64,000 nucleotides of DNA from NCBI GenBank assembly GCA_023055355.1, contig JALJCS010000018.1, positions 1,674,001 to 1,738,000 of the forward strand, read 5' to 3'. Each line of letters starts with the position of its first letter. Within the stretch, counting starts at the first letter, position 1. The stretch is from Agelaius tricolor. Taxonomy: Eukaryota; Chordata; Aves; Passeriformes; Icteridae. Positions 1 through 7,785 of this stretch are shown here, piece by piece. The translations under genes were made by a program, and so were the position numbers. The notes below the pieces were generated by a model, which was given only the letters and a program-made list of their open reading frames with translations, had not been told where the DNA came from and ran no database searches.

Positions 1-314
1 CCCCAAAGCCCCACACTCCCCGAGCATCCCCATCACAGCTGCCAGGGGGAAATCCCACACCCTTCAGGAAACAAATTCCCCATAGGAGCTAAACCAAGAC
101 TTCCAAGGGGAAAGTCAGCACCAGCTGATGTTTACAGCACCTTTACAAAGCTGCGTGCAGGGCAGGTGAGATCTCCAGGGGCCTCTGGCAGTGCCTGCTC
201 TGCAGGTGAGCCTGTGGGGCTGCTCCCAGTGGGACACAGCACTGGGAGCAGGCCAGCCCTCCCCCCCTCACAGCTGATCCCAAGGAGCAGGCTCACAAAG
301 CAGTTTCAGACCAC
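1..314 (+). repeat. Partial unit (3' end of a preceding copy)
   Basis: This matches the last 314 bp of a unit, downstream of its CTG tract, so the array continues to the left of the window. It has CCCTCCCCCCCTCACAGC before the landmark and an A at 295 (CTCACAAAG). That A is shared only with the end of unit 1 (3831); the other copies have G. Two strong donor-like sites, GGGCAG|GTGAGA (166) and CTGCAG|GTGAGC (206), lie here and recur in every unit. Confidence 0.95.
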
Positions 315-373
315 TTGCTGCAGATATTTCAAAGGACTAAATGTCATTCAAAGAAGCCACCTTGCACATTTAG

Positions 374-648
374 TTTTGGTGTCGTGGCAGGAGAAGCCAT
401 GAAGGTGCCTCTGAATGTGCACTCAGGGCACTTCCACTGCCATCGCAAAGGGAACACGAAGGACAGGCTTCTGCTTTCAGCACTGTTGAGCTCCTCATCC
501 AGCAAGGAAATCTCAGGAAGAGGCAGGAACAGAGTGCACCAGAGAACCTGGCCTCTACTAAAAGGCATGAATCCCACAGGCCACCCATCCCAATGCCTTG
601 CATGTCTCTACGTTTTCCTCCTCCTCCCATCCCTCATGCCACTTTCCC
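374..648 (+). repeat. Direct repeat A (unit 1)
   Basis: About 275 bp starting TTTTGGTGTCGTGGCAGG. It recurs as direct repeat B at 956-1227, offset by 582 bp, with scattered substitutions and short indels. Shared blocks include GAGAAGCCATGAAG, GGGCACTTCCACTGCCATC, CTTTCAGCACTG, CTGGCCTCTACTAAAAGGCA and CATCCCTCATGCCAC. A and B bracket the RT fragment. No LTR features (promoter, polyadenylation signal, adjoining primer-binding site) are evident, so an old segmental duplication around the fragment is preferred over an LTR pair. Confidence 0.85.
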
Positions 649-689
649 CAAAACCTCCCATTGCACAAACGGCCGAGGCATGCGCCATT

Positions 690-950
690 AGGGCATCCTT
701 ACACCATGATGCCAGCCTAGCTAAGGCCTCATTAGTTTCTGCAGAAGCTCAAATCATCTTGGACGTTGCAGTACAAGATGTCATCGCTGCAGTACAGGAA
801 AAAGGTGTTGAGATTGCAGCAGATAAAGTCCAAAAGACAGCCCCGTGGAAGTACCTCGGCCTAAAAACCGCAGAGAGAACCATCACACCCCAAACACTGC
901 AAATCAAGGACAACCCAAAGACTCTGCCAGAACTCCACAGGCTCTGTGGA
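690..950 (+). pseudogene. Endogenous retrovirus reverse-transcriptase fragment (unit 1)
   Basis: In the frame ending at the TGA at 972-974, the translation resembles the end of the palm and start of the thumb of a betaretrovirus/ERV-K-type reverse transcriptase. It includes an AVQDVIAAVQEKGVEI-like helix, then WKYLGLK, then TITPQTLQIKDNPKTLPELH, then LCG. The homology stops abruptly after LCG, where direct repeat B begins. The catalytic YxDD box expected at about 698-712 is not recognisable in frame. Only about 85 residues remain, and gag, protease, RNase H, integrase and env are absent, so this is an inert remnant. It sits inside a 219-codon open frame (315-974) that begins at TTG rather than ATG. 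Its frame survives in 17 of 18 copies because the copies are nearly identical, which does not demonstrate coding function. Confidence 0.8.
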
Positions 951-955
951 AGCAC

Positions 956-1227
956 TTTTGATGTCGTGGCATGAGAAGCCATGAAGTGCTCTGAAAGTGT
1001 ACTCAGGGCACTTCCACTGCCATCCCAAAGGGAACAAACAGACTGGCCTCTGCTTTCAGCACTGCTGAGCTCCTCACTCAGCAATGAAATCGCAGGAAGA
1101 GGCAGGAATTGAGTGCACCGGGGAACCTGGCCTCTACTAAAAGGCATGAATCCCACAGGCCACCCAACCCAAAGCCTTGTATGTCTCTACTTTTGCCTCC
1201 TTCTCTCATCCCTCATGCCACATTCCC
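956..1227 (+). repeat. Direct repeat B (unit 1)
   Basis: Second copy of the 270-bp direct repeat; it starts immediately after the RT fragment. It carries two array-wide variable sites. At 1025, C or G: the G form matches repeat A at the aligned place. At 1078, T or C. The right-hand match to A ends near 1227, and the sequence then enters a pyrimidine-rich stretch leading to the splice-acceptor-like TCTGCAG at 1267-1273. Confidence 0.85.
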
Positions 1228-1651
1228 TATTTTCTCTGGCTGGGTACTTGGCTTCTCTCTCTCCTGTCTGCAGGTTCAGCCACTCGTGTGACCCTGCAGG
1301 AACAGCCTGACCCACAGCCAAGTGGGAGAAGACTCCTCAAGGAACTGAACTGACAGGACAAGGGGGAATGGTATCAAACTGCAAGAGTTGCAAGAAATTT
1401 GATGATGGCAAGAAGTTCTTTACTCTCCGCGTGCTGGTCCCTGACACAGGGACCACGGCAGAGGGGCTGTGGATGCCCCATCCCCAGGAACATCCAAGGC
1501 CGGGAGGGACAGGGGCCGCAGCAACCTGGTGTGCTGGGAGGTTGCTCGGCTTGCAACCAGATCATCTTGCGGGTCCCTTCCAAGCCAAACCATTCAGGGA
1601 TTTGATCATTCTGCCATCCCCATCTCCCACTGCGCAGCGACCCTGAACTTT
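1228..1651 (+). other. Upstream spacer of the acidic gene (unit 1)
   Basis: No gene can be supported here. The stretch holds a strong acceptor-like site, a CTTCTCTCTCTCCTGTCTGCAG tract split around 1253-1273, which could end an intron begun at the GTGAG donors at 166 or 206 in the preceding unit tail. It also holds an open frame from an ATG at 1368 (92 codons) with low-complexity, unfamiliar content. Several ATGs (1368, 1399, 1402, 1469) would act as upstream starts if this stretch were in the mRNA leader. That favours transcription starting further downstream. The same spacer recurs in every unit. Confidence 0.5.
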
Positions 1652-1665
1652 CTGTGACATCACAG
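1652..1665 (+). promoter_or_regulatory. CRE-like TGACATCA palindrome upstream of the acidic gene
   Basis: CTGTGA-CA-TCACAG is an inverted repeat with 6-bp arms. It embeds TGACATCA (1655-1662), one base away from the consensus CRE TGACGTCA. It lies 174 bp before the ATG at 1839, and there is no ATG between it and 1839. A TGCGCAG (NRF1-half-like) motif lies just upstream at about 1631. No TATA box is evident. CRE-type sites are common in vertebrate germ-cell promoters, but use here is inference. It is identical in the copies compared. Confidence 0.35.
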
Positions 1666-1838
1666 CTCCCAGAGGGCTCCAGGTGGAACGTCCAGGACCT
1701 GGAAACGAGCAGAGCAGACACTCCGCCGGCTGCCGAGGGTCAGTTGCCATTCGCTCTGCACTCTGCCCCTCAGCGCTGAGCTGCTGCTGCTGCCTGGGCT
1801 TCTCCTGACGCCTGCTCTGGAGCGCCAATCCCAGCAGG

Positions 1839-2230
1839 ATGAGCGCTGCTGTGCCACTGGAGGTACAGTGCCATTCCAGGCAGGGGGCACGCGGCTTGGG
1901 CAGGCTGCAGCCATGTGGCAATGGATGGTGTGGGACAGGAGGCCCACTGGGAGATTGTGCTGCCCCTTGCAGACTGCCAGAGACACTGTGGAGGCCATGG
2001 AAGTGGACCTGGGCCTGGATGAGGAAGAGATGATGGAGGTGGACTCCTCCTCTCCTTCCATCTCCTCCCCTGTTGAAGACATGGAAGTAGAGGAGGAGGA
2101 CAACGTCGAGGAGATGGAAGTCGATGAGGAGGACGACATTGAAGAGATGGAGGTTGAGGAGGAGGACAACATCGAGGAGCCCATGGACGTTGATGAGAAG
2201 GATGAGGAGGAGCCCATGGTCCTTGGCTGA
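1839..2230 (+). CDS. Acidic MEV-repeat protein, two coding exons (copy 1)
   Basis: Spliced model: exon 1 coding 1839-1862 (MSAAVPLE), intron 1863-1972 (GAG|GTACAG to CCCCTTGCAG|A, phase 0), exon 2 1973-2230 ending in TGA. The product is 93 residues with 42 Asp/Glu and only one Lys and one Arg. Residues 45-88 are four 11-residue repeats (MEVEEEDNVEE, MEVDEEDDIEE, MEVEEEDNIEE, PMDVDEKDEEE), encoded by 33-bp repeats at 2081-2212, before a PMVLG end. No signal peptide, membrane segment or catalytic motif is seen. Such acidity suits a disordered nuclear or histone-binding protein, but that is inference and I do not recognise the family. The start has A at -3. An alternative start at 1997 in a near-ideal GGCCATGG context would give 77 residues without needing intron 1. 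Unspliced RNA would shift frame. A 3' UTR intron follows at 2247-2520. Relative to the other copies this one has a synonymous ATT at 2138-2140. Confidence 0.62.
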
Positions 2231-2246
2231 AGATGGAGCCCCACAA

Positions 2247-2520
2247 GTAAGACAGGCAGATGCTTCCCACGCCCTGCCCACAGACACTGGGGCTCCCCTG
2301 ACTCCAGGCTGGGGCTGGGCTGGATGGCCCCGCTCAGGGACACGGTGCCCGCGGGGGGCCTGCATTGTGGTGGCACAAGCACCAGCCCCGGCCTGCCCTG
2401 CGCTTGCCTGGGGCCACGCCAGCCCTGCCAGCCCCGTCCCAGCCCCTGCGGCCCAGCTCCCAGCCCTGCTGGGCCCAGTGCTGGCAGCTGAGTCCACCTC
2501 TGCTGCTTCCTTTCTTCCAG
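2247..2520 (+). other. 3' UTR intron of the acidic gene (unit 1)
   Basis: The donor CACAA|GTAAGA begins 17 nt after the end of the TGA. The acceptor is CCTTTCTTCCAG|GACTG, with a clear pyrimidine tract. The intron is GC-rich, 274 bp long and has no supported gene. Its exon junction would sit 16 nt past the stop, closer than the roughly 50 nt usually needed to trigger nonsense-mediated decay, so the spliced mRNA should be stable by that rule. Donor and acceptor appear unchanged in all 18 copies. Confidence 0.6.
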
Positions 2521-2555
2521 GACTGATGCAGATGATGGCACACATGCCACGCCTT

Positions 2556-2754
2556 TGTAAATATGTTGGAAAGTTTAGAAGTTTCTTGTAAATACGTTCA
2601 GTTCGTTCAAAGTTCTCTGTAAATACGTTTTGAAGATTGTTATTCCATCGGATCCCATGTAAATATGTTCTGTACACTGCTGTTGTTGCAATAAAGATTG
2701 TTACAAAGAAACCTGTTCTATAAATCCTAGATTTGCCGATCTTCGGCAAATAAA
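2556..2754 (+). promoter_or_regulatory. 3' UTR control region: four Pumilio-type elements, hairpin, two poly(A) signals (unit 1)
   Basis: TGTAAATA occurs four times, at 2556-2563, 2587-2594, 2618-2625 and 2658-2665. Each is followed by YGTT, and the first three are exactly 31 bp apart. In RNA, UGUAAAUA is a perfect match to the Pumilio response element UGUANAUA, bound by PUM1/PUM2-family repressors. AATAAA signals lie at 2690-2695 and 2749-2754. Between them a perfect hairpin (ATTTGCCGA, loop TCT, TCGGCAAAT; 2731-2751) overlaps the first three bases of the distal signal. This AT-rich stretch is compositionally unlike its GC-rich surroundings, as expected for a genuine 3' UTR end. Confidence 0.7.
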
Positions 2755-2759
2755 TACTG

Positions 2760-3448
2760 TTTCTTTTAAAACCTGACTTCCCTTGCCATTCCTTTGGGCA
2801 CAGACAGCCTTTGCACGCTTGTGGCTTCCACTTGTTCCGGGTTCCCGGGGCTGCAGGTCCCTGGGGGTCCTGGCACGGCCACCCTGGTGCTGGGAGTCCC
2901 TGCGCACAGGGGCTCCCACTGACACCACTCCTGGCACTGGGCACTGCTGCTCTTCCTGGCCTGGGGCACAGCGGTGTCCCCAAGAGCTCAGCTGTCTCCA
3001 GCTCTCACACAGGGGGCTCTCACAGCACTGGCCCCTGCAGCCATGCCACCAAAGCAGGCAGCAAACCTTCAGCCACCCTTCCTGCTGGAGCCACAGGCAC
3101 TCCCGGGCCCAGAGCCCGCAGCAGGCCACAGGCTTGCAAAATCCACCTGCACGCTCTGAAGGCCACCACAGCCTTGGCAACTGGGGCACCTGGATCTGGG
3201 CTGCTGCAGGGGCTGATCTTTAAGGCTTGCAGCCTCCAAAGGCTCCGGCCTCTGCTTCCCAGCCTGCTCTGCACTGCCCTGAGCCCGGATTGTTCCAGAG
3301 ACAAAAGCCAAGCCAGGGCATCCTCACCCTGCCCGCATTCCTGCTGCTGGCAGCGGCCACTGGCCCCTGGGCCCCACTCGGGTGACAGCTGCAGGGACAG
3401 GGCAGCCTGTGCTGGGCAGGGGGCACGGGGCTTTGGGCCCTGGGCCTC

Positions 3449-3451
<3 letters not shown>
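2760..3451 (+). other. GC-rich inter-gene stretch before the CTG tract (unit 1)
   Basis: There are long open frames on both strands here, but they start at TTG or GTG, have low-complexity Pro/Ala/Gly/Ser/Cys-rich translations and reflect scarcity of stop codons in GC-rich DNA. No domain, ATG-led gene or RNA gene is supported. The same content recurs in each unit between the distal AATAAA and the CTG tract. Confidence 0.6.

Positions 3452-3484
<33 letters not shown>
3452..3484 (+). repeat. (CTG)11 microsatellite (unit 1)
   Basis: Pure CTG triplets preceded by CCTCCTC and followed by GGGGGCCATGGGCCC. CTG is on the same strand as the acidic gene, so any read-through or upstream-started transcript would contain CUG repeats. 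Tract length is the only regular source of unit length variation in the array (n = 10, 11, 17, 18, 19 or 21). Confidence 0.98.
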
Positions 3485-3485
<1 letters not shown>

Positions 3486-4225
3486 GGGCCATGGGCCCAA
3501 CAGGGCCCCCAGCTCAGCCCCTGCCCGGGCAGCTGCCCCCAAAGCCCCACACTCCCCGAGCATCCCCATCACAGCTGCCAGGGGGAAATCCCACACCCTT
3601 CAGGAAACAAATTCCCCATAGGAGCTAAACCAAGACTTCCAAGGGGAAAGTCAGCACCAGCTGATGTTTACAGCACCTTTACAAAGCTGCGTGCAGGGCA
3701 GGTGAGATCTCCAGGGGCCTCTGGCAGTGCCTGCTCTGCAGGTGAGCCTGTGGGGCTGCTCCCAGTGGGACACAGCACTGGGAGCAGGCCAGCCCTCCCC
3801 CCCTCACAGCTGATCCCAAGGAGCAGGCTCACAAAGCAGTTTCAGACCACTTGCTGCAGATATTTCAAAGGACTAAATGTCATTCAAAGAAGCCACCTTG
3901 CACATTTAGTTTTGGTGTCGTGGCAGGAGAAGCCATGAAGGTGCCTCTGAATGTGCACTCAGGGCACTTCCACTGCCATCGCAAAGGGAACACGAAGGAC
4001 AGGCTTCTGCTTTCAGCACTGTTGAGCTCCTCATCCAGCAAGGAAATCTCAGGAAGAGGCAGGAACAGAGTGCACCAGAGAACCTGGCCTCTACTAAAAG
4101 GCATGAATCCCACAGGCCACCCATCCCAATGCCTTGCATGTCTCTACGTTTTCCTCCTCCTCCCATCCCTCATGCCACTTTCCCCAAAACCTCCCATTGC
4201 ACAAACGGCCGAGGCATGCGCCATT

Positions 4226-4486
4226 AGGGCATCCTTACACCATGATGCCAGCCTAGCTAAGGCCTCATTAGTTTCTGCAGAAGCTCAAATCATCTTGGAC
4301 GTTGCAGTACAAGATGTCATCGCTGCAGTACAGGAAAAAGGTGTTGAGATTGCAGCAGATAAAGTCCAAAAGACAGCCCCGTGGAAGTACCTCGGCCTAA
4401 AAACCGCAGAGAGAACCATCACACCCCAAACACTGCAAATCAAGGACAACCCAAAGACTCTGCCAGAACTCCACAGGCTCTGTGGA
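4226..4486 (+). pseudogene. ERV reverse-transcriptase fragment (unit 2)
   Basis: Same remnant as at 690-950, with the CT form at the variable dinucleotide (4264-4265). Open to the TGA at 4508-4510. Confidence 0.8.
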
Positions 4487-5374
4487 AGCACTTTTGATGT
4501 CGTGGCATGAGAAGCCATGAAGTGCTCTGAAAGTGTACTCAGGGCACTTCCACTGCCATCCCAAAGGGAACAAACAGACTGGCCTCTGCTTTCAGCACTG
4601 CTGAGCTCCTCACTCAGCAATGAAATCGCAGGAAGAGGCAGGAATTGAGTGCACCGGGGAACCTGGCCTCTACTAAAAGGCATGAATCCCACAGGCCACC
4701 CAACCCAAAGCCTTGTATGTCTCTACTTTTGCCTCCTTCTCTCATCCCTCATGCCACATTCCCTATTTTCTCTGGCTGGGTACTTGGCTTCTCTCTCTCC
4801 TGTCTGCAGGTTCAGCCACTCGTGTGACCCTGCAGGAACAGCCTGACCCACAGCCAAGTGGGAGAAGACTCCTCAAGGAACTGAACTGACAGGACAAGGG
4901 GGAATGGTATCAAACTGCAAGAGTTGCAAGAAATTTGATGATGGCAAGAAGTTCTTTACTCTCCGCGTGCTGGTCCCTGACACAGGGACCACGGCAGAGG
5001 GGCTGTGGATGCCCCATCCCCAGGAACATCCAAGGCCGGGAGGGACAGGGGCCGCAGCAACCTGGTGTGCTGGGAGGTTGCTCGGCTTGCAACCAGATCA
5101 TCTTGCGGGTCCCTTCCAAGCCAAACCATTCAGGGATTTGATCATTCTGCCATCCCCATCTCCCACTGCGCAGCGACCCTGAACTTTCTGTGACATCACA
5201 GCTCCCAGAGGGCTCCAGGTGGAACGTCCAGGACCTGGAAACGAGCAGAGCAGACACTCCGCCGGCTGCCGAGGGTTAGTTGCCATTCGCTCTGCGCTCT
5301 GCCCCTCAGCGCTGAGCTGCTGCTGCTGCCTGGGCTTCTCCTGACGCCTGCTCTGGAGCGCCAATCCCAGCAGG

Positions 5375-5766
5375 ATGAGCGCTGCTGTGCCACTGGAGGT
5401 ACAGTGCCATTCCAGGCAGGGGGCACGCGGCTTGGGCAGGCTGCAGCCATGTGGCAATGGATGGTGTGGGACAGGAGGCCCACTGGGAGATTGTGCTGCC
5501 CCTTGCAGACTGCCAGAGACACTGTGGAGGCCATGGAAGTGGACCTGGGCCTGGATGAGGAAGAGATGATGGAGGTGGACTCCTCCTCTCCTTCCATCTC
5601 CTCCCCTGTTGAAGACATGGAAGTAGAGGAGGAGGACAACGTCGAGGAGATGGAAGTCGATGAGGAGGACGACATCGAAGAGATGGAGGTTGAGGAGGAG
5701 GACAACATCGAGGAGCCCATGGACGTTGATGAGAAGGATGAGGAGGAGCCCATGGTCCTTGGCTGA
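5375..5766 (+). CDS. Acidic MEV-repeat protein (copy 2)
   Basis: Exons 5375-5398 and 5509-5766; intron 1 is 5399-5508 and the 3' UTR intron is 5783-6056. The predicted 93-residue protein is identical to copy 1. Codon ATC replaces the ATT of copy 1 in the second 11-residue repeat, a synonymous change. Confidence 0.62.
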
Positions 5767-6091
5767 AGATGGAGCCCCACAAGTAAGACAGGCAGATGCT
5801 TCCCACGCCCTGCCCACAGACACTGGGGCTCCCCTGACTCCAGGCTGGGGCTGGGCTGGATGGCCCCGCTCAGGGACACGGTGCCCGCGGGGGGCCTGCA
5901 TTGTGGTGGCACAAGCACCAGCCCCGGCCTGCCCTGCGCTTGCCTGGGGCCACGCCAGCCCTGCCAGCCCCGTCCCAGCCCCTGCGGCCCAGCTCCCAGC
6001 CCTGCTGGGCCCAGTGCTGGCAGCTGAGTCCACCTCTGCTGCTTCCTTTCTTCCAGGACTGATGCAGATGATGGCACACATGCCACGCCTT

Positions 6092-6290
6092 TGTAAATAT
6101 GTTGGAAAGTTTAGAAGTTTCTTGTAAATACGTTCAGTTCGTTCAAAGTTCTCTGTAAATACGTTTTGAAGATTGTTATTCCATCGGATCCCATGTAAAT
6201 ATGTTCTGTACACTGCTGTTGTTGCAATAAAGATTGTTACAAAGAAACCTGTTCTATAAATCCTAGATTTGCCGATCTTCGGCAAATAAA
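6092..6290 (+). promoter_or_regulatory. 3' UTR Pumilio-type elements, hairpin and poly(A) signals (unit 2)
   Basis: TGTAAATA at 6092, 6123, 6154 and 6194; AATAAA at 6226 and 6285; hairpin 6267-6287. Confidence 0.7.
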
Positions 6291-6984
6291 TACTGTTTCT
6301 TTTAAAACCTGACTTCCCTTGCCATTCCTTTGGGCACAGACAGCCTTTGCACGCTTGTGGCTTCCACTTGTTCCGGGTTCCCGGGGCTGCAGGTCCCTGG
6401 GGGTCCTGGCACGGCCACCCTGGTGCTGGGAGTCCCTGCGCACAGGGGCTCCCACTGACACCACTCCTGGCACTGGGCACTGCTGCTCTTCCTGGCCTGG
6501 GGCACAGCGGTGTCCCCAAGAGCTCAGCTGTCTCCAGCTCTCACACAGGGGGCTCTCACAGCACTGGCCCCTGCAGCCATGCCACCAAAGCAGGCAGCAA
6601 ACCTTCAGCCACCCTTCCTGCTGGAGCCACAGGCACTCCCGGGCCCAGAGCCCGCAGCAGGCCACAGGCTTGCAAAATCCACCTGCACGCTCTGAAGGCC
6701 ACCACAGCCTTGGCAACTGGGGCACCTGGATCTGGGCTGCTGCAGGGGCTGATCTTTAAGGCTTGCAGCCTCCAAAGGCTCCGGCCTCTGCTTCCCAGCC
6801 TGCTCTGCACTGCCCTGAGCCCGGATTGTTCCAGAGACAAAAGCCAAGCCAGGGCATCCTCACCCTGCCCGCATTCCTGCTGCTGGCAGCGGCCACTGGC
6901 CCCTGGGCCCCACTCGGGTGACAGCTGCAGGGACAGGGCAGCCTGTGCTGGGCAGGGGGCACGGGGCTTTGGGCCCTGGGCCTC

Positions 6985-6987
<3 letters not shown>

Positions 6988-7044
<57 letters not shown>
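6988..7044 (+). repeat. (CTG)19 microsatellite (unit 2)
   Basis: Uninterrupted; second-longest tract in the window, next to an 11-repeat neighbour on the left and a 10-repeat neighbour on the right. Confidence 0.98.
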
Positions 7045-7045
<1 letters not shown>

Positions 7046-7785
7046 GGGCCATGGGCCCAACAGGGCCCCCAGCTCAGCCCCTGCCCGGGCAGCTGCCCCC
7101 AAAGCCCCACACTCCCCGAGCATCCCCATCACAGCTGCCAGGGGGAAATCCCACACCCTTCAGGAAACAAATTCCCCATAGGAGCTAAACCAAGACTTCC
7201 AAGGGGAAAGTCAGCACCAGCTGATGTTTACAGCACCTTTACAAAGCTGCGTGCAGGGCAGGTGAGATCTCCAGGGGCCTCTGGCAGTGCCTGCTCTGCA
7301 GGTGAGCCTGTGGGGCTGCTCCCAGTGGGACACAGCACTGGGAGCAGGCCAGCCCTACCCCCCTAACAGCTGATCCCAAGGAGCAGGCTCGCAAAGCAGT
7401 TTCAGACCACTTGCTGCAGATATTTCAAAGGACTAAATGTCATTCAAAGAAGCCACCTTGCACATTTAGTTTTGGTGTCGTGGCAGGAGAAGCCATGAAG
7501 GTGCCTCTGAATGTGCACTCAGGGCACTTCCACTGCCATCGCAAAGGGAACACGAAGGACAGGCTTCTGCTTTCAGCACTGTTGAGCTCCTCATCCAGCA
7601 AGGAAATCTCAGGAAGAGGCAGGAACAGAGTGCACCAGAGAACCTGGCCTCTACTAAAAGGCATGAATCCCACAGGCCACCCATCCCAATGCCTTGCATG
7701 TCTCTACGTTTTCCTCCTCCTCCCATCCCTCATGCCACTTTCCCCAAAACCTCCCATTGCACAAACGGCCGAGGCATGCGCCATT

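Larger units (their letters stand above)
315..3850 (+). repeat. Repeat unit 1 (reference copy, 3,536 bp)
   Basis: This unit is the coordinate reference. Its variant states are CT at 728-729, C at 1025, T at 1078, G/T at 1243/1248 and (CTG)11. Private C-to-T or G-to-A changes are at 1760 and 2140, both at CpG sites. The 1243 G / 1248 T state is shared only with unit 2, so the left end of the window forms its own sub-group. Confidence 0.95.
3851..7410 (+). repeat. Repeat unit 2 (3,560 bp)
   Basis: Offset +3536 from unit 1. Repeat A is 3910-4184 and B is 4492-4763. Shares the G/T state (4779, 4784) with unit 1. (CTG)19. Ends with the CCCTAACAGC form. Private C-to-T at 5277. Confidence 0.95.

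Noticed and set aside
315..974. 219-codon + strand frame treated as an intact gene
   Set aside because: It starts at TTG, joins unrelated direct-repeat sequence to a truncated RT remnant, and lacks a catalytic box. It is better described as a pseudogene fragment.
749..1156. 135-codon minus-strand frame across the RT fragment and repeat B
   Set aside because: It is antisense to the RT remnant and its reading follows repeat B. It is a shadow frame with no independent evidence.
374..1227. Direct repeats A and B as the two LTRs of a small retroelement
   Set aside because: There is no TG...CA boundary pair with target-site duplication, no primer-binding site after A, no polypurine tract before B, and no promoter or AATAAA inside. 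Duplication of a 270-bp segment is simpler.
1368..1646. 92-codon ATG frame (MVSNCKSCKK...)
   Set aside because: It contains a CxxC pair at its start but no recognisable domain, then runs into Pro/Gly/Ala-rich translation and overlaps the probable promoter region. Not supported as a gene.
1562..2983. 473-codon open frame on the minus strand, repeated in most units
   Set aside because: It begins at TTG, lies antisense to the acidic gene, and its hydrophobic LLDVVLLL-type stretch is just the reverse strand of the MEVDEED repeats. It has no splice or domain support.
3020..3550. Minus-strand poly-Gln open frame, plus poly-Ser and poly-Ala frames across the triplet tract
   Set aside because: The poly-Gln frame starts at GTG. 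All three readings of the CAG strand are open simply because the tract has no stops. There is no promoter, ATG or homologue support.
2811..3938. Long + strand open frame (330-385 codons) with a poly-Cys run through the CTG tract
   Set aside because: It starts at TTG and its content is low-complexity GC-rich sequence. Its end changes between units with the CTCAC/CTAAC variant, which creates a stop. There is no sign of coding constraint.
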